From Aradus depressus (lineage: Eukaryota > Arthropoda > Insecta > Hemiptera > Aradidae), in the NCBI GenBank assembly GCA_963662175.1, contig OY759222.1, positions 10,674,222 through 10,738,221 on the forward strand: a DNA stretch of 64,000 bases, read 5' to 3'. The notes beneath the pieces are model-generated. The model did no database searches. It was not told where the DNA came from and saw nothing but the letters and a program-made list of their open reading frames with translations. Within the stretch, counting starts at the first letter, position 1, and each line of letters starts with the position of its first letter. Both the position numbers and the translations under genes were made by a program. Shown here piece after piece: positions 12,601 to 23,721 of this stretch.

Positions 12601-13355
12601 GATCGTATTTGGGACTGGATCTACGGCAGATGATGACGGAAACAAACTCTCCGATGTTCTGCCCATTCGTCGGCTCCTGGCGGGAGCAGAAACAGGCACT
12701 GTAAGATGGGCTAGGGGTGATCGGCGCAATTGTTACTCCGATAGCCTACCCCAGTCCCTCAGTACCCCCTTGTTCCCTGAGCTCTTCTCTCCACGTTTGA
12801 CAGGGTAATATTCCATCAATGCAAGGCGCATCCTCCTTTAAAACTGAATAAAAAAAAAGAAAGTTCTTAAAGGACAACGTTTAGTTATTGAAGACAAATT
12901 TTTCAATTAGTATTATTTATATTTATTGTGAATTTGCTAAAGGATTTGAGGATGATACTTTTTTTGTATAATTGTTTACTTTTGTAAATACAAAGTTGTA
13001 TAATTTCTCTTTTCGGTGAAAACCTGACATTTTTCTTTTGGATCTTCCGGGTCAACAAGTGCTGTAACTATTCAAAATATTGAATAACGAATTACCTAGG
13101 TAGTGAGTCTGTGACAATATTTTCATTATTTGTTGTTAGGTTGAGGCCTTCAAGTCGAAGAAGGGCTTCTCAGTGAGATCTGCCGGAGACGAGTCCCCTG
13201 TCTTCTTCACAGGCCCCATCTGGTCCGGTCTCATTGTTACCTTTGTTCTTGGTCTCATCCTGACCTGGGGAATCACCATGCTGCTCGACATCAGGACCAT
13301 GGACCGATTTGACGATCCCAAGGGCAAAACTATAACTGTTTCAGCTCAGGAGTAA
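9655..13355 (+). CDS. ATP6AP1: V-type proton ATPase accessory subunit S1 (Ac45), 4 exons, complete
   Basis: Exons 9655-10395, 11068-11173, 11696-11859 and 13140-13355 (stop TAA) give 408 residues with GT-AG introns and consistent phase. I chose the ATG at 9655 over the in-frame ATG at 9604 because it has a better context (AACATGG) and is followed at once by a signal peptide (MAALKFCGSCILFFIYINN). The protein has a luminal domain with N-glycosylation sequons, a furin-type RVKR site at residues 201-204 where Ac45 is processed, a second luminal domain, one membrane span near residues 362-386 (SGLIVTFVLGLILTWGI) and a short cytosolic tail (LDIRTMDRFDDPKGKT) typical of Ac45. It assists assembly and sorting of the proton pump in secretory and lysosomal membranes. 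The 408-residue length lies between those I recall for insect and human homologues. Intron 3 carries an R1-like retrotransposon fragment. Confidence 0.9.
11496..11541 (-). ncRNA. Hammerhead-like motif, ACGT family, solo copy
   Basis: The minus strand reads CTGATAA (one change from CTGANGA), stem II GGA-GTGCT-TCC, GAA, ACGT and C (GTC triplet). It lies in ATP6AP1 intron 2 without a matching second arm. Confidence 0.4.
11930..12860 (+). mobile_element. 3' fragment of an R1-like non-LTR retrotransposon
   Basis: Plus-strand frames with several shifts and stops read NALSRVARA-WGLDYSACRIIY-GVFVAVARYG, then QRAALLKVTMAYRTV, then ILSGHGDLTSRLF and a C-terminal Cys-His knuckle (CSCGGIETAEHVVLECP). 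This is the order expected at the end of an R1/LOA-type ORF2. It ends near 12860 in an A-rich tail (AATAAAAAAAAAG). The fragment is markedly more GC-rich than the flanking ATP6AP1 intron 3, implying a recent arrival with an unlike base composition. Confidence 0.75.
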
Positions 13356-13439
13356 TCAGGTATTACTATTATAGTACTAGCACAAAACTTCTTTCTCCTT
13401 TAATTGATGTTTGGCGCCTTAAAGGCTTGAGTTTTAAAA

Positions 13440-13599
13440 GTCATCGGTGAATCACCGGCTATATACGTCCCCCTCACGAATTAATCAATTAAGTTGTTGC
13501 TCTCCCTTTTAAGCCAATCGAACGTTCGGACTAAGACTCAATATTTGGCTTACGTAGTGGCTTCTGAATCTTCCTACTTAATTGTGTGTGGATATATCC
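13440..13599 (+). repeat. Modular repeat M, 5' piece cut by hAT
   Basis: Begins GTCATCGGTGAATCACCGGC and runs into the 8-bp target duplication at 13600; the same sequence resumes at 14345 (CGGCAGTTATTCGGGTATTC). Confidence 0.65.
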
Positions 13600-13607
13600 A
13601 TTACTTC

Positions 13608-14336
13608 CAGTGCCGGCGTTAGCCAACGCGAGGCCCTGGGCCGTGGATTTTTCGCGAGGCCTTCGCGGTTAAAATTAAATTTCAGCTCAAGGTTTCACCT
13701 CAAGTAACATTTGGGAAGAAAGTTTGTAGTAATACTGCGAATTCTTCGAATAATCATCATCATTTAATAGTATTGTTATGGTATTTTTCAATCGATACTC
13801 CATTGAATGGGTGTTTTTAATAATTTTCAGAATAATATGACGATCAGAATTGTTTTATTCAATATCTCGTGTTCTTAAGGATATTATCAGAAGAAATATT
13901 TTTACATTCGTGACATGCGATAATTAGTTTGATCAAATACATTTCAATTTAGACATGTAAGTTAACCTTGCGAGCTTTTTGTTTTGCAAATGTGTCGATG
14001 ACAGTGTCGAAATCAGTAGTACGCGAAATATCCTTTTCGATTGACAAAATTGCGAGCGATGTCAAGCGATGCTGAGCCAAAGTTGATCTCAAATAGTTTT
14101 TGATTAATTTTAATGTTGAGAACGATCTTTCAGCACTCGCCACAGATATGGGACACGCCTTTCGACAATCGATTATATTCGAAAATCGTTTCAAATCGAA
14201 CTAAGATGCATTCAAGCGTCCATGCAAACACTAATAAATGCACATTAATAAATTGATCAATGTATAAATTTTTTTAATTTACAAGCGCGAGGCCCTGGGC
14301 GGTGGCCCAGGTTTGCCGCACCTAAAACCGCTACTG
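13608..14336 (-). mobile_element. hAT element with transposase C-terminal fragment and 8-bp target duplication
   Basis: Exact 8-bp direct repeats ATTACTTC flank the element at 13600-13607 and 14337-14344. Ends are CAGTGCCGGCGTTAG and, inverted, CAGTAGCGGTTTTAG, followed by a second inverted block (GCGAGGCCCTGGGC). The minus strand at 14194-13949 encodes the hAT dimerisation region (CPISVASAERSFSTLKLIKN then YLRSTLAQHRLTSLAILSIE). It is a deleted, non-autonomous copy. Confidence 0.85.
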
Positions 14337-14344
14337 ATTACTTC

Positions 14345-14825
14345 GGCAGTTATTCGGGTATTCGAGTCAAGCCAGCCATCTCCGATCCCCTCCTTCGACA
14401 AATTCTGAGGAAAATATTTGGTTGTCATCCTTTGACTTTACACATGAAATTTTGTTTCAATACATTCATTACATATTGCAGTTATTGGGATTTTTGAGTT
14501 GAGCTACCCCTTTGATCTCCCCTTCCATTCGGCTGATTCCGCTTAAAGTTAATAGGTGTCGATCTTATAGAGCTTTGACTTAACATATGAAATTTGTCAG
14601 TTTTTATTAGTTTTTGTGTTAAGCCTCCCCTCAATCCCCCCTCTTTCCTTTAGCCAATTTGGTTGAAAATTAATAGGTGTCGTCCTAAGAGTGTCCCGGA
14701 TACATATATAAAATTTTGTGTCGATAATTCCTTTCTTCTAGGAGTTATATTGTTCACAGACATACACACACATGAAATTCTGTTCAAAACTCCGCATCGA
14801 AATTTTGTCCGACCACATAACTATG
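14345..14825 (+). repeat. Modular repeat M, three modules
   Basis: Three diverged modules in a row with CATTCATTACAT..CAGTTATT, CGGCTGATTCCGCTTAAAGT, TAATAGGTGTCG; continues the copy begun at 13440-13599, the hAT at 13608 having split it. Confidence 0.7.
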
Positions 14826-15084
14826 TGAAGAACACTTCATGAAGCTCTCTAGATGGTTAGGCAACCAGCCTCCTCTCCACGGAGCACAGGATTGGGAGCT
14901 CGCTAAAGGGGACGTCACTGAAGCCAGAATTAAATAATAATAATATAGCGACCTCCAAAGGGATAGGAAAATCTGATCGTAATAACCAGTGGTCGTTATA
15001 ATCGATTTTTTTTTTGTTTTTCCCCCAATCGCAACAAATGAAAGGTCAAAACAACAATGGAATAAAGATATTTAACATTTTTGC

Positions 15085-15545
15085 AGAGAGATTGTGAAAC
15101 AATTAATAAATTATAAAGAAAACACGAATGTTTTTTAAATATTGTCTATTTCACAAGATATATAAAATATATGGGACTTTCGGTATCGCCGCTACCATCT
15201 TCAGCCACGACTTAACAAACACTCAGTTTTTGAACCCGCTCTAATCCCCTCTTTCTTTCTGCCGATTCCGCTGCAAATTAATAAGTGTCGTCCTTATGGG
15301 GTTTTGAAATTTTGTCGGCAGTTATTAGAGCTTTTTATGTTAAGCCTCTGCCCTAATCGCCCCTTACCTTTGGTCGATTTCCCTGAAAATCAATAGGTGC
15401 CCTCCTCAGAGGGTTCTGGATTTACATATAAAATTTCGTGTTGATATATTCTTATAAATACTCAGTATTTGTTAAGTCGTGGCTGAAGATGGTAGCAATA
15501 CCGAAAGTACTCCCATAAAAAATATTCGTGTTTTCTTTATAATGG
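15085..15545. repeat. Foldback of AGTACT hammerhead family, interrupted by modular repeat
   Basis: Left arm 15085-15225 and right arm 15450-15545 share, inverted, the blocks TTCACAAGATATATAAAATA, GGGAGTACTTTCGGTATTGC and CAGCCACGACTTAACAAA. A block of the modular repeat sits between them. Confidence 0.7.
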
Positions 15546-15680
15546 AATAAAGGTTTAAAAAACTCAATTTCTTAAAAACAATACATATTTATTTAAAAAA
15601 TAGCACTTATTTACATTAAATAATTGGAAAAATGAGATGTTTTAATGTCTTCGTCTATGACAGCATAGTCGTTCAAATCT
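15281..15680. repeat. 400-bp direct duplication, copy 1
   Basis: Nearly identical to 15974-16373 (offset 693); the differences I see are GTCGTCC/GTAGTCC and AATACCG/AATGCCG. It contains modular-repeat sequence, a hammerhead arm and unrelated AT-rich DNA. Confidence 0.9.
15476..15520 (+). ncRNA. Hammerhead-like motif, AGTACT family
   Basis: CTGAAGA (15483-15489), then T, stem II GGTA with GNRA-type loop GCAA and TACC, GAA, then self-complementary AGTACT and C. Stem I is GTGG/CCAT. Sister copies are near 16176 (+), 15210 (-), 48500 (-), 48558 (+, CTGAAGT), 17460 (-, CTGACGA) and 17505 (+), with decayed ones at 17850 and 17890. Confidence 0.5.
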
Positions 15681-15973
15681 CAATATTCCTACAGTCCAAG
15701 CATTCTACTAAAACTTTTATTTCCTAATAAAGAAAGATAAAATTCCGTGGAAAACTACACATCGAATTTTTGGCAGATTACATAACTTTCCCTATACCTT
15801 ATATAGCTGGGGACGTAAAAATATATTTGTGAACAACAGGACCTCTTGTATGAAAACTGCCCCATTGTAAACAAACTGCACTAAATTTCAATATGAACCA
15901 TTAATTAAAATTAAAAAACGAAATTCAAACGGATAAAAATAGATTAATTGTGGCAAAGGATTAATAGATAATA

Positions 15974-16373
15974 ATAAGTGTAGTCCTTATGGGGTTTTGA
16001 AATTTTGTCGGCAGTTATTAGAGCTTTTTATGTTAAGCCTCTGCCCTAATCGCCCCTTACCTTTGGTCGATTTCCCTGAAAATCAATAGGTGCCCTCCTC
16101 AGAGGGTTCTGGATTTACATATAAAATTTCGTGTTGATATATTCTTATAAATACTCAGTATTTGTTAAGTCGTGGCTGAAGATGGTAGCAATGCCGAAAG
16201 TACTCCCATAAAAAATATTCGTGTTTTCTTTATAATGGAATAAAGGTTTAAAAAACTCAATTTCTTAAAAACAATACATATTTATTTAAAAAATAGCACT
16301 TATTTACATTAAATAATTGGAAAAATGAGATGTTTTAATGTCTTCGTCTATGACAGCATAGTCGTTCAAATCT
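15974..16373. repeat. 400-bp direct duplication, copy 2
   Basis: Second copy of 15281-15680, 293 bp downstream in direct orientation. Its right border meets a T-rich stretch next to the pogo-like remnant. Confidence 0.9.
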
Positions 16374-16399
16374 ATATTTTTTTTCTTTTTCTATACGGG

Positions 16400-16900
16400 T
16401 AAATCGATGTTTGACATCCATTCTGCTAGAGTTTCATTCGTTGACGGCACGGTAGCGTTTTGTGAACTGTGTCTGTCAGAATTGAATCCGCCTATGTTTC
16501 ATCCATCTTCTGACCTATCCATCTTCTCCCAAGCTTTTGACACCATTATTATGGCATCGAGTGAATTGATTGATTTTGATTTCGATCCTTTTTTCAACAC
16601 TGAGAGCTTTCTGAAAATCACTTTTATTCATTTGATAACTCCTTTACATTCTGTCCGTCGTTATAGACCTCTTTTAATTCTCGAAATTATCTAAACTAGC
16701 GTTACTACAGCCGATTTCGTTATATCCACTGTCGTAATAAGGGATATTTTACCTGTAATATAACCGGCAAACCAAACTTTTTCTCGACATTTCGTCGTTA
16801 TAGACCGTACATCGTTATACCCGATATCATTATATATTGTTATCCTTATTTCAGAGTCATTTGGGAAAAAGCTACCATTCAGCAGAAGAACATTCCACGT
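16400..16900 (-). mobile_element. Pogo/Tigger-like transposon remnant
   Basis: Minus-strand frames read DAIIMVSKAWEKM, then an N-rich stretch and ETLAEWMSNIDLPV, resembling the region of Tigger transposases around the KAW...CFR.AGF motif. Beside it are several CGTTATA(T/C)CC repeats near 16700-16850 like the ends of such elements. Heavily decayed. Confidence 0.45.
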
Positions 16901-17159
16901 AGACATTTCTGCTGTTTTTACTTCCCTTCTGTGCAGGCCAGGATTCTTGGTAATAATTTTTAAACCATTTGTTCATTTTTCCGTTGTAAAGAAAAACAAA
17001 TATTTAAATTCTCCTAGTATTATTAACACTGTACATAAGTTTGTATTTCATGTAAATTATTTCTTAGTGTAATAATTATTGAATTTTGTTCTTATTACTG
17101 CCTATGTAGAAGAGTGTAAAATCTACTAATAATTAAATTATTTAAAGATACTTTACATT

Positions 17160-18020
17160 TTAAGCAGAGATATTGTGAAACACTTAAAAAAATAAATAAA
17201 TAACGTATGTTTTTTAAGAATAATGTATATTTACCAGAATATATATACAATATATGGGAATGTCCGAATCCATTTTTTGCGTTCTGTGTTAATATAGTGG
17301 AAATACTAATAAATAAAATAAAATGATAGATAAAACACTTTTTTGAACACTTATATTTGTGGAATTAGACAATATAAGTGTTCAAAAAAGTGCTTTATCT
17401 ATCATTTTATTTTATACAATATATGGGAGTACTTGCGGTATTGTTTCCGTCGTCAGCCACGACTTAACAAACACTCAGTTACTAACTTAGTATCTAAGTC
17501 GTGGCTGAAGATGTTAGCAATGCCGAACGTACTCACATATATTGTATGTGTATATTTTGTAGACAATATTTTGTTTTTTCTTTATTTTTAACTTATTATG
17601 TTTTGGTATTCGGTTAAGGGATCTAGTTGGGTTTAATTTGAATTGAAACATCTGCAATGGTAGGTGTTACAACAATGAATTCTGATGGTGGAAGAGTGGG
17701 TCGGATAAAGCCTAATTTTGTCCAAAAATATATAAAGAAAACGTAACGTAAGTTTTTTAAAATATTGTCTTTTTCACAACATGTATATATATATATTTAT
17801 ATATAATATGGAAGTACTTTCGGTATTGCTACGATCTTCGGCCACGTGGCTGTACAGTACGTGATAATACAGTATTTGTTCAATCGTGCCAGAAAATGAT
17901 AGCAATATCGAAAGTACTTCCATATACTATGTATATTTTGTGATCTAAATAATATTTTCTTAATTGTTTACGAAGTGTTTCACAATATGTCTGAAGAAAA
18001 TGTTAGATATCACTAATTTT
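17160..18020. repeat. Two decayed AGTACT-family foldbacks with a nested short palindrome
   Basis: Copies at about 17160-17590 and 17735-18020 are bounded by ATATTGTGAAACACTT-type ends and have inverted arms with the GTACT...GGTATTG block. A separate 102-bp palindrome (17313-17414, arms about 46 bp) is inserted in the first. Confidence 0.6.
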
Positions 18021-18599
18021 GTCTTGGAAGTAAAAAATTAACACACCTGTCCCCATGGGCAGTAATAGAAAGTGTCTAAAATATTATTTTATTTTATTTC
18101 GATATAACAAACTAATATTGATTTCCTTGCATGTAAAACAAAATTGAATCCAGTAAGCGAAAAATTGATAATAGATATTGACAAGGGATGTTAAATTATT
18201 TTGATAATTTTAAAGGAGATGTACTTTTGAACAGGGTATCGAAATGTTTGCTTACCTTATAAAAACTAATTTCTATATCGCCCTAAACATTCTTTTTCTT
18301 TTTAAAAATATGAATGCTTATTCACTATCGCAATTATCAGACAGGATAATTTAATATTTGTTTTTGCCAATTCCTAATTATTATTTATCATGTTTTTTTT
18401 TTTTAATCAATATGTATTACAAAACATTTTCATTATCTGTACTATTTCATAGCCCACAGAATAATAGATAATTCTATAATTTTTAACCCAAGTTAATTCG
18501 TAGAAACAGTTTATAAATACTCATTCATTTATTTATTTTTGAAACTTAATCTTAAGTAGTTTGTTGAACCTGAATGTTATGAATAAATATGCTATTTGA

Positions 18600-19290
18600 T
18601 ACTTAATTTTTTTTTCTTGACAGAGATATTATGAAACACTTATTAAAAAAATGGAGAAAAATGTATGTTTTTTTGAAAATATTGTCTATTTCACAAAATA
18701 TTCTTGCAATTTAGTCTATGTAGGTCAAACTGGAAGGCCATTTAAAAATCAGGCTAAAAGAACACATATCAGAAGTAGGGTTAAACGTGGACACAACTCA
18801 GTAAAATCCACATAAATGGCATAGGCATACAATACATTTTTGTGACAAAACATTACTCAACTAACTGGAAATAGACATAGCACTACAAAAAGGAAAATTG
18901 TATGAACGATCAGACCAATCTCAAATATTCATCCCTTTTACCGCCATGAATATAATTCTCCAGTCTCTTACTTAACGTAATACGTACCTAACTTACTTTC
19001 TCAAAAAAACTGTAGGTATTTTTATTCTAATGTTTATTGATAATTTTAAGATTTATCTTTGATTTATTTCATATATTAATTTATATTTGTATTCTAATCA
19101 GAACATACTATTTTAAAAATTTTCTTTTATTACTAAGATTTCAAATTCAGTCGAAATTTTATTTTTTAATGTTTTTCATGTTTTAAGACTTCACTGTACA
19201 GGAGGGACAGGTATTTTATATACATATAAATATTTTGTGAAATAGTCAATATTTAAAAAAATATACGTGTTTCTTTATTTTTTTTTAATA
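18600..19290 (+). mobile_element. Penelope-like element relic: GIY-YIG endonuclease fragment flanked by hammerhead-family end modules
   Basis: At about 18708-18812 the plus strand encodes CNLVYVGQTGRPFKNQAK followed by a basic stretch ending KRGHNS, matching the start of the GIY-YIG endonuclease of Penelope-like elements. Stops follow. Upstream (18620-18705) lies the end module GATATT-TGAAACACTT...ATTGTCTATTTCACAA that borders the AGTACT-type hammerhead foldbacks, and its mirror copy follows at 19220-19290. This ties those foldbacks to a Penelope-like source. Confidence 0.6.
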
Positions 19291-19529
19291 CGCTATTTAT
19301 TTGAAACTATCTGTCTTTAAATGTGCATTGTGTATATGGGTTATCCCATTTCTATTATTTTCTGTGCAAGTAGCATTTAATGATAATACAAGAATTACAT
19401 ATTTTCAAATATTTTTTTTTAGCAAATGTTTTAGAGATATGCGTTTAAAAAAATGCGTAATTGGGCGAGGCAGCTAAGAGGGTAGAATGGATACAAATTG
19501 GTTCATGTCAATACATTAGTTTGAATTGT

Positions 19530-19705
19530 TCAATTGTAATAACTGCTGATGAAATTAATGTGTCGATACGAAGTTTCATATGTTGTTTCAAAATTCTATA
19601 ATGATAACATCTATTGATTTTCAGCAGAATCGCCTTAAGGGAAGGGTTGGAGGAGGATTAGAAGGGCTTAACTCAAAAGCCGTAATAGCCGGTGTAATAA
19701 ATATA
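19530..19705 (-). repeat. Modular repeat M, worn minus-strand copy
   Basis: Reverse-complement modules: GTAATAACTGCTGATGAAAT, TGTGTCGATACGAAGTTTCA, ATCTATTGATTTTCAGCAGA, GGCTTAACTCAAAA. Confidence 0.55.
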
Positions 19706-20174
19706 TCTCTGATTAAGACCGATCCTCATGGCTGCAATACTGAGTTATAACCATTTGAAATATCCGGAAGATCCTCAATTTGGATCTTTTTCACATTTTT
19801 ATAAGCTCATATCTCTGATAAGATTACATCAAAAAATTTGAAAATTATACTTTTTGCATTCTCATTGAGTACAACTTAACACTCAGAAAATCTGAGAGGT
19901 CAAAGGTTGAGATGTTGGTTGATTAGAAATGAAATGACCCCATATTTGTGATACATCTGTATGTGTTTTATGTTGTTATTATTATTATTTTATTTTTTCT
20001 CCATATTTGCACACTAAGTTTTGTTTGTTAAATAAATTTGTTGTTTTCTTTATTTTTCTTGTAATCCTTCCTCCTTTCATTCATTCAAAAGAAAAATCAA
20101 TATTTATTTATGTTTCCGAAGCACTCTACACAGCAAAAAATAAACAAAATAATAGTAAATAGTTCAGTATAAAA

Positions 20175-20405
20175 GTGTCCCGGTAAAGGCGAGCAAAGAT
20201 AGCCCTTCGTGGTGAGACGTGGTGATTTTTTTCAAGAAGTCTGCGATATCTGGAAGGCCGGTTTCTCGACGAAATTGGGTGTTCCAGTCTTCGAAGTTTT
20301 TGTATGTTCGTTTTGTTCGTGTCCAGCCAGATGGGTGCTGCATATGTGAATAGTGGTCTGAGTAGAGATGTGTAGAGAAGAATGCTGCAAGTCTACTTGA
20401 GTGGC
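20175..20405 (-). pseudogene. Non-LTR reverse transcriptase remnant
   Basis: The minus strand encodes ILLYTSLLRPLFTYAAPIW followed by LDTNKTNIQKLRRLEHPIS, the RT C-terminal motif of jockey/CR1-type elements. It is short and lacks the catalytic core. Confidence 0.6.
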
Positions 20406-20515
20406 GATCTTCTGTCGATGAGGGGGTTGAGTTGCAATAACCTAGTATGTGCTTGCATGAGTTTTTAGTTTATGTGATGATTCCATATTAATTTTGTGTC
20501 CAAATCAATGGCGAG

Positions 20516-20768
20516 ATATCGTCGGCTGACAAGCAAAAGTGACTAAATCCAATTTTACTGATTTTTTGTTACAAAATCATCTAATAGTAATATAGAACAT
20601 ATTAAAATAAGTAGAACATGCAAGTTATGCCCAAAAAGTATTTAAAAATAGCAAAATAATGATCTCTAAATTTTGCCAGCAGAAATTCTTAATATTCCGG
20701 GTGGAAAAAGTTCTGCATAAAATGTTGTGCTTGGCACTTAGTCACTTTTGCTTGTCAGCCGACGATAT
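20516..20768. repeat. MITE-like foldback with ATATCGTCGG termini, 253 bp
   Basis: A 31-bp perfect terminal inverted repeat begins ATATCGTCGGCTGACAAGC and continues to GTGACTAA at both ends. No ORF. Confidence 0.75.
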
Positions 20769-21067
20769 TTAATTGTTTCCTGGTTAGGAATATAGTCTAT
20801 GTAAGCCTTGTTAAAGTGTAGTTTTGTCAATGTGGTAGAGTTCATTTATTTAAAAATCCTTATGAAAATGTTTTTTTTTTTTTTATTCAAATGTCTAACA
20901 TTCGACATATGCCTAGCCTACATACGGAGACTACAATTGCTAAAAAGGCAATTTTACTTTAACTTTAATTATTAAAATATAATGTAGTGTCGATTAAAAT
21001 AGAATCTTTCATAATTAAATTAACATTTTCGTAGTTTTATATAAAAGTTATCAGTTTCTAAAAAAAA

Positions 21068-21235
21068 GTCAGGCTCGGGACCATCGCTTAATGTCCCATC
21101 CGAAGGACGGCTTGCTTAAATTTTTTTTTTTTTTTACCTCAGATAAAATAAACCAAGGGCCTCGCCCGGGTTTCGAACCCGCGATCTTGAGCTCAGTATG
21201 CAACCGCGCATACATACTACTGAGCTGCCGGCCCC
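21068..21235 (-). repeat. SINE family 1, tRNA-head half
   Basis: Contains, on the minus strand, GGCAGCTCAGTAGTA (A box), GCGGGTTCGAAACCCG (B box), GGCCCTTGG and the CCGTCCTTCGGATGGGAC block; 5' half only. Confidence 0.75.
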
Positions 21236-21455
21236 CCCTATATCAGTAGTTACTGAGGTTTGAGCCCCTATCTGCTTTGGTTGATTTCGCCGGAAATTAT
21301 TAGGTGTCGTCCTTTCAGGGCTTTGAATTTACATATGAAATTTCGTGACAATACATTCATTTCCTTAGCAGTTATTGTGATTTTTGAGTTGATTGAATTA
21401 ATTTAACCGATTACATAACTTCCCCTATACTTTTTATAGCTGGAGAAGTGAAAAA
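21236..21455 (+). repeat. Modular repeat M with hairpin end
   Basis: GATTTCGCCGGAAATTATTA, GGTGTCGTCC, CATATGAAATTTCGTGACAA and the end ACTTCCCCTATAC...AGCTGGAGAAGT. Follows SINE family 1 head at 21235. Confidence 0.65.
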
Positions 21456-21524
21456 GGTTTCCTTGGCACCGCATTTCGAAATTTAAATTCTCGATAATAT
21501 GTTCATTATTCTTCTTGGTAATCA

Positions 21525-21590
21525 TATATATATATATGTTATTATATCATATATATATATGTTATATATCATATATATATATATGTTATT
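21525..21590. repeat. TA microsatellite
   Basis: Three (TA)n blocks broken by GTTAT. Similar tracts lie at 253-278, 40872-40933 and 60385-60454. Confidence 0.8.
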
Positions 21591-21967
21591 ACCGAAAAAT
21601 AACGTTACGTCCTTGGTGAGAAATACAAAGAGTGAGAGGGGTGTGCGTTCATAGTACAGTCATATACATAATCTTTGTGATTCAGAGCGAACAAATGCAA
21701 TAAGGTAAAAGTAGTGATTTGAGAACGATATTTCTTCAATATAATCACAGTGGAAATAAAATGTCTGTCTTTTGTCAACTGAATAAATCTGTACCATTTG
21801 GGAAAAAGTAGATAAGTCGATTTGTGTCCAAAATGAGGTAAATACTCTGGGCAACCCATATTGGTGTCCTATACATCGTGTAAAAGTATGCAAGTCGTAA
21901 TGTCAAGTATCCTTGAAAACGCATTGGGCATTTTTACACAACTCGGAAATTTACTTATGGATTAATA

Positions 21968-22223
21968 CAATTGAGGGGGTAGAAGCAAAGGGATGTAAGT
22001 GACAAAAATGTTATTTCGAGATAATTACCTTCAAAGTTATAGTAACATCGTAAATTCAGGTATTACTCAGGTGTTTTCCACTAGATAGCATTACTGGTAT
22101 ACTAAGAATCGTTCTGATCATTAGCCAGTAGACAGGGAAGGTGTCAAGGAAGATGTTAACACACATATCTCAATTTCAGCCGAATTGTCACTTACATCCC
22201 TTTGCTTCTAACCCCCTCAATTG
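21968..22223. repeat. MITE-like element, 256 bp
   Basis: Terminal inverted repeats of about 38 bp start CAATTGAGGGGGT, then AGAAGCAAAGGGATGTAAG and TGACAA on both arms, with one base inserted in the right copy. No ORF. Confidence 0.7.
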
Positions 22224-22685
22224 CATTTATCTATTTTTATAAAAACCGCGTTCATGCCCTAAAATTGGTTAAACGTATTTATCTTGCTTATATAAACATT
22301 TGCCCAGATGCGGTGAAGAGATAATTACCGGTATGCAGTTCGGAAACACTTCTTTCATTGGCAAACAATAGATAAGTACGTGAATAACTAGGTAAGTGAT
22401 GGTGTAAAATAGACAATTCTTTTGATTTCGGGTGATTAACTAGATAAGTGGGGGTGCAATTTTAGATAAGTCCTAAAAATGTATGATAAAATTACAAAAT
22501 TAAATATATATGCATTCCATAATAAAATATGGAGAAATTGTTGGATAATGGCCGTTGGAAAAATAATTTATCAAAAAAATTCGATTTACACTGAAAACAG
22601 AACACTTCAAGGCGCTGTCCTGAAAACCTGTGATTTTGGACTTGTCTAGTTTTTCCCAAATGGTACAGAAATATTTTAGGCTCAG

Positions 22686-22785
22686 TATTGTCGGTCTCAT
22701 GTCCATTCGAGGATGAAAGAGCGCCTTGGTAGTAGGCGATATGATCTTGTAGTTAAAGCCTGGGCATGAGTCACAATAACTAGTT
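22686..22785 (+). repeat. SINE family 1, 3' end only
   Basis: Carries GAAAGAGCGCC, GTAGTAGGCGATATGATC and GGGCATGAGTCACAATAACT. Confidence 0.6.
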
Positions 22786-23154
22786 TCCTTAAATAATTTT
22801 AACAGAAAAAATTATCCTTTTTTTTTTTGTCTGAATTTGCAGTACCACCTATTCCAAACAATTTAAAAAAATATATTTACTATATAGGTATAATTATTTT
22901 TTTTGTCCAACACTGCTAATACTAAAGATTAAGCAGCCTAATTTCTCAACCGTCACACAAACCGATGATAAGTGAAAAAATAAGAAAATATTTGAATGAT
23001 CTTGTCGAAAATTGCAACTCATGGAGATTACCTACGTTTTATCAGGGCACTTACAATTAGCTTTACAAGCCAGAACAGTTTTCGTCGGCCTTTCGTTCAC
23101 TTTTTGGGAATAAGATGAAAAAAAGGTCGTCGCTTGATCACCAATCAAGGAACT

Positions 23155-23707
23155 GACTTACACAGGGGCCTCTGGATTCTCATACTAAATTTTTTGTTGA
23201 TACATTGGCAGTATTTGAGTCAAGCCCCTCCTCTGACCCCCCTCTTCCCTTCGGCCGATTTCGCGGAAAATTATTAGACGCCGTCCTTATGGGGTCCCCC
23301 TCCTCTTCTGTTCGGCTCATTCCAATGAAAATTCATGGGTGTCATCCTTATGGGTGTTTCAATTAACATATGAAATTTTGTATCGTTCCTTTCATTACAA
23401 TGGCAGTTATTAAAGGTTTTGTGTTAAACCTCCCTCCTAATTACCTCATTCCATTTGGCCAATGTGGCTGAAAATCAGTAAGTGCGGCGTTCCTTTATGC
23501 GGTTCTGGATACACATATAAATTTTTGTACCGATACATTCATTCTATCGGGAGTTATCGTGTTCACAAACACATGGACAGATATGTTTTTTTTTTTTTTT
23601 AATTGGATACAAGTCGGGAAAAGTGAAATTTCGTTGAAAACTCAACATCGAATTTCTAACCGATTATATAACATCTCCTATACTTCGTATAGCTGGGGAA
23701 GTAAAAA
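23155..23707 (+). repeat. Modular repeat M, long copy with hairpin end
   Basis: At least three modules (TCGGCCGATTTCGCGGAAAA and variants), then TCTATCGGGAGTTATCGTG, the CAACATCGAATTTCT segment and the hairpin TATACTTCGTATAGCTGGGG. Confidence 0.75.
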
Positions 23708-23721
23708 TTGTAAAAATAAGG

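Noticed and set aside
16407..16694. 95-codon plus-strand ORF
   Set aside because: The minus strand of the same segment reads as a pogo/Tigger-like transposase tail; the plus ORF is its complement.
21160..21235. tRNA-like sequences with A and B boxes (also near 35285, 42570, 50320)
   Set aside because: Each is embedded in a longer repeated body and lacks a full cloverleaf with acceptor stem, so they are SINE heads and not tRNA genes.
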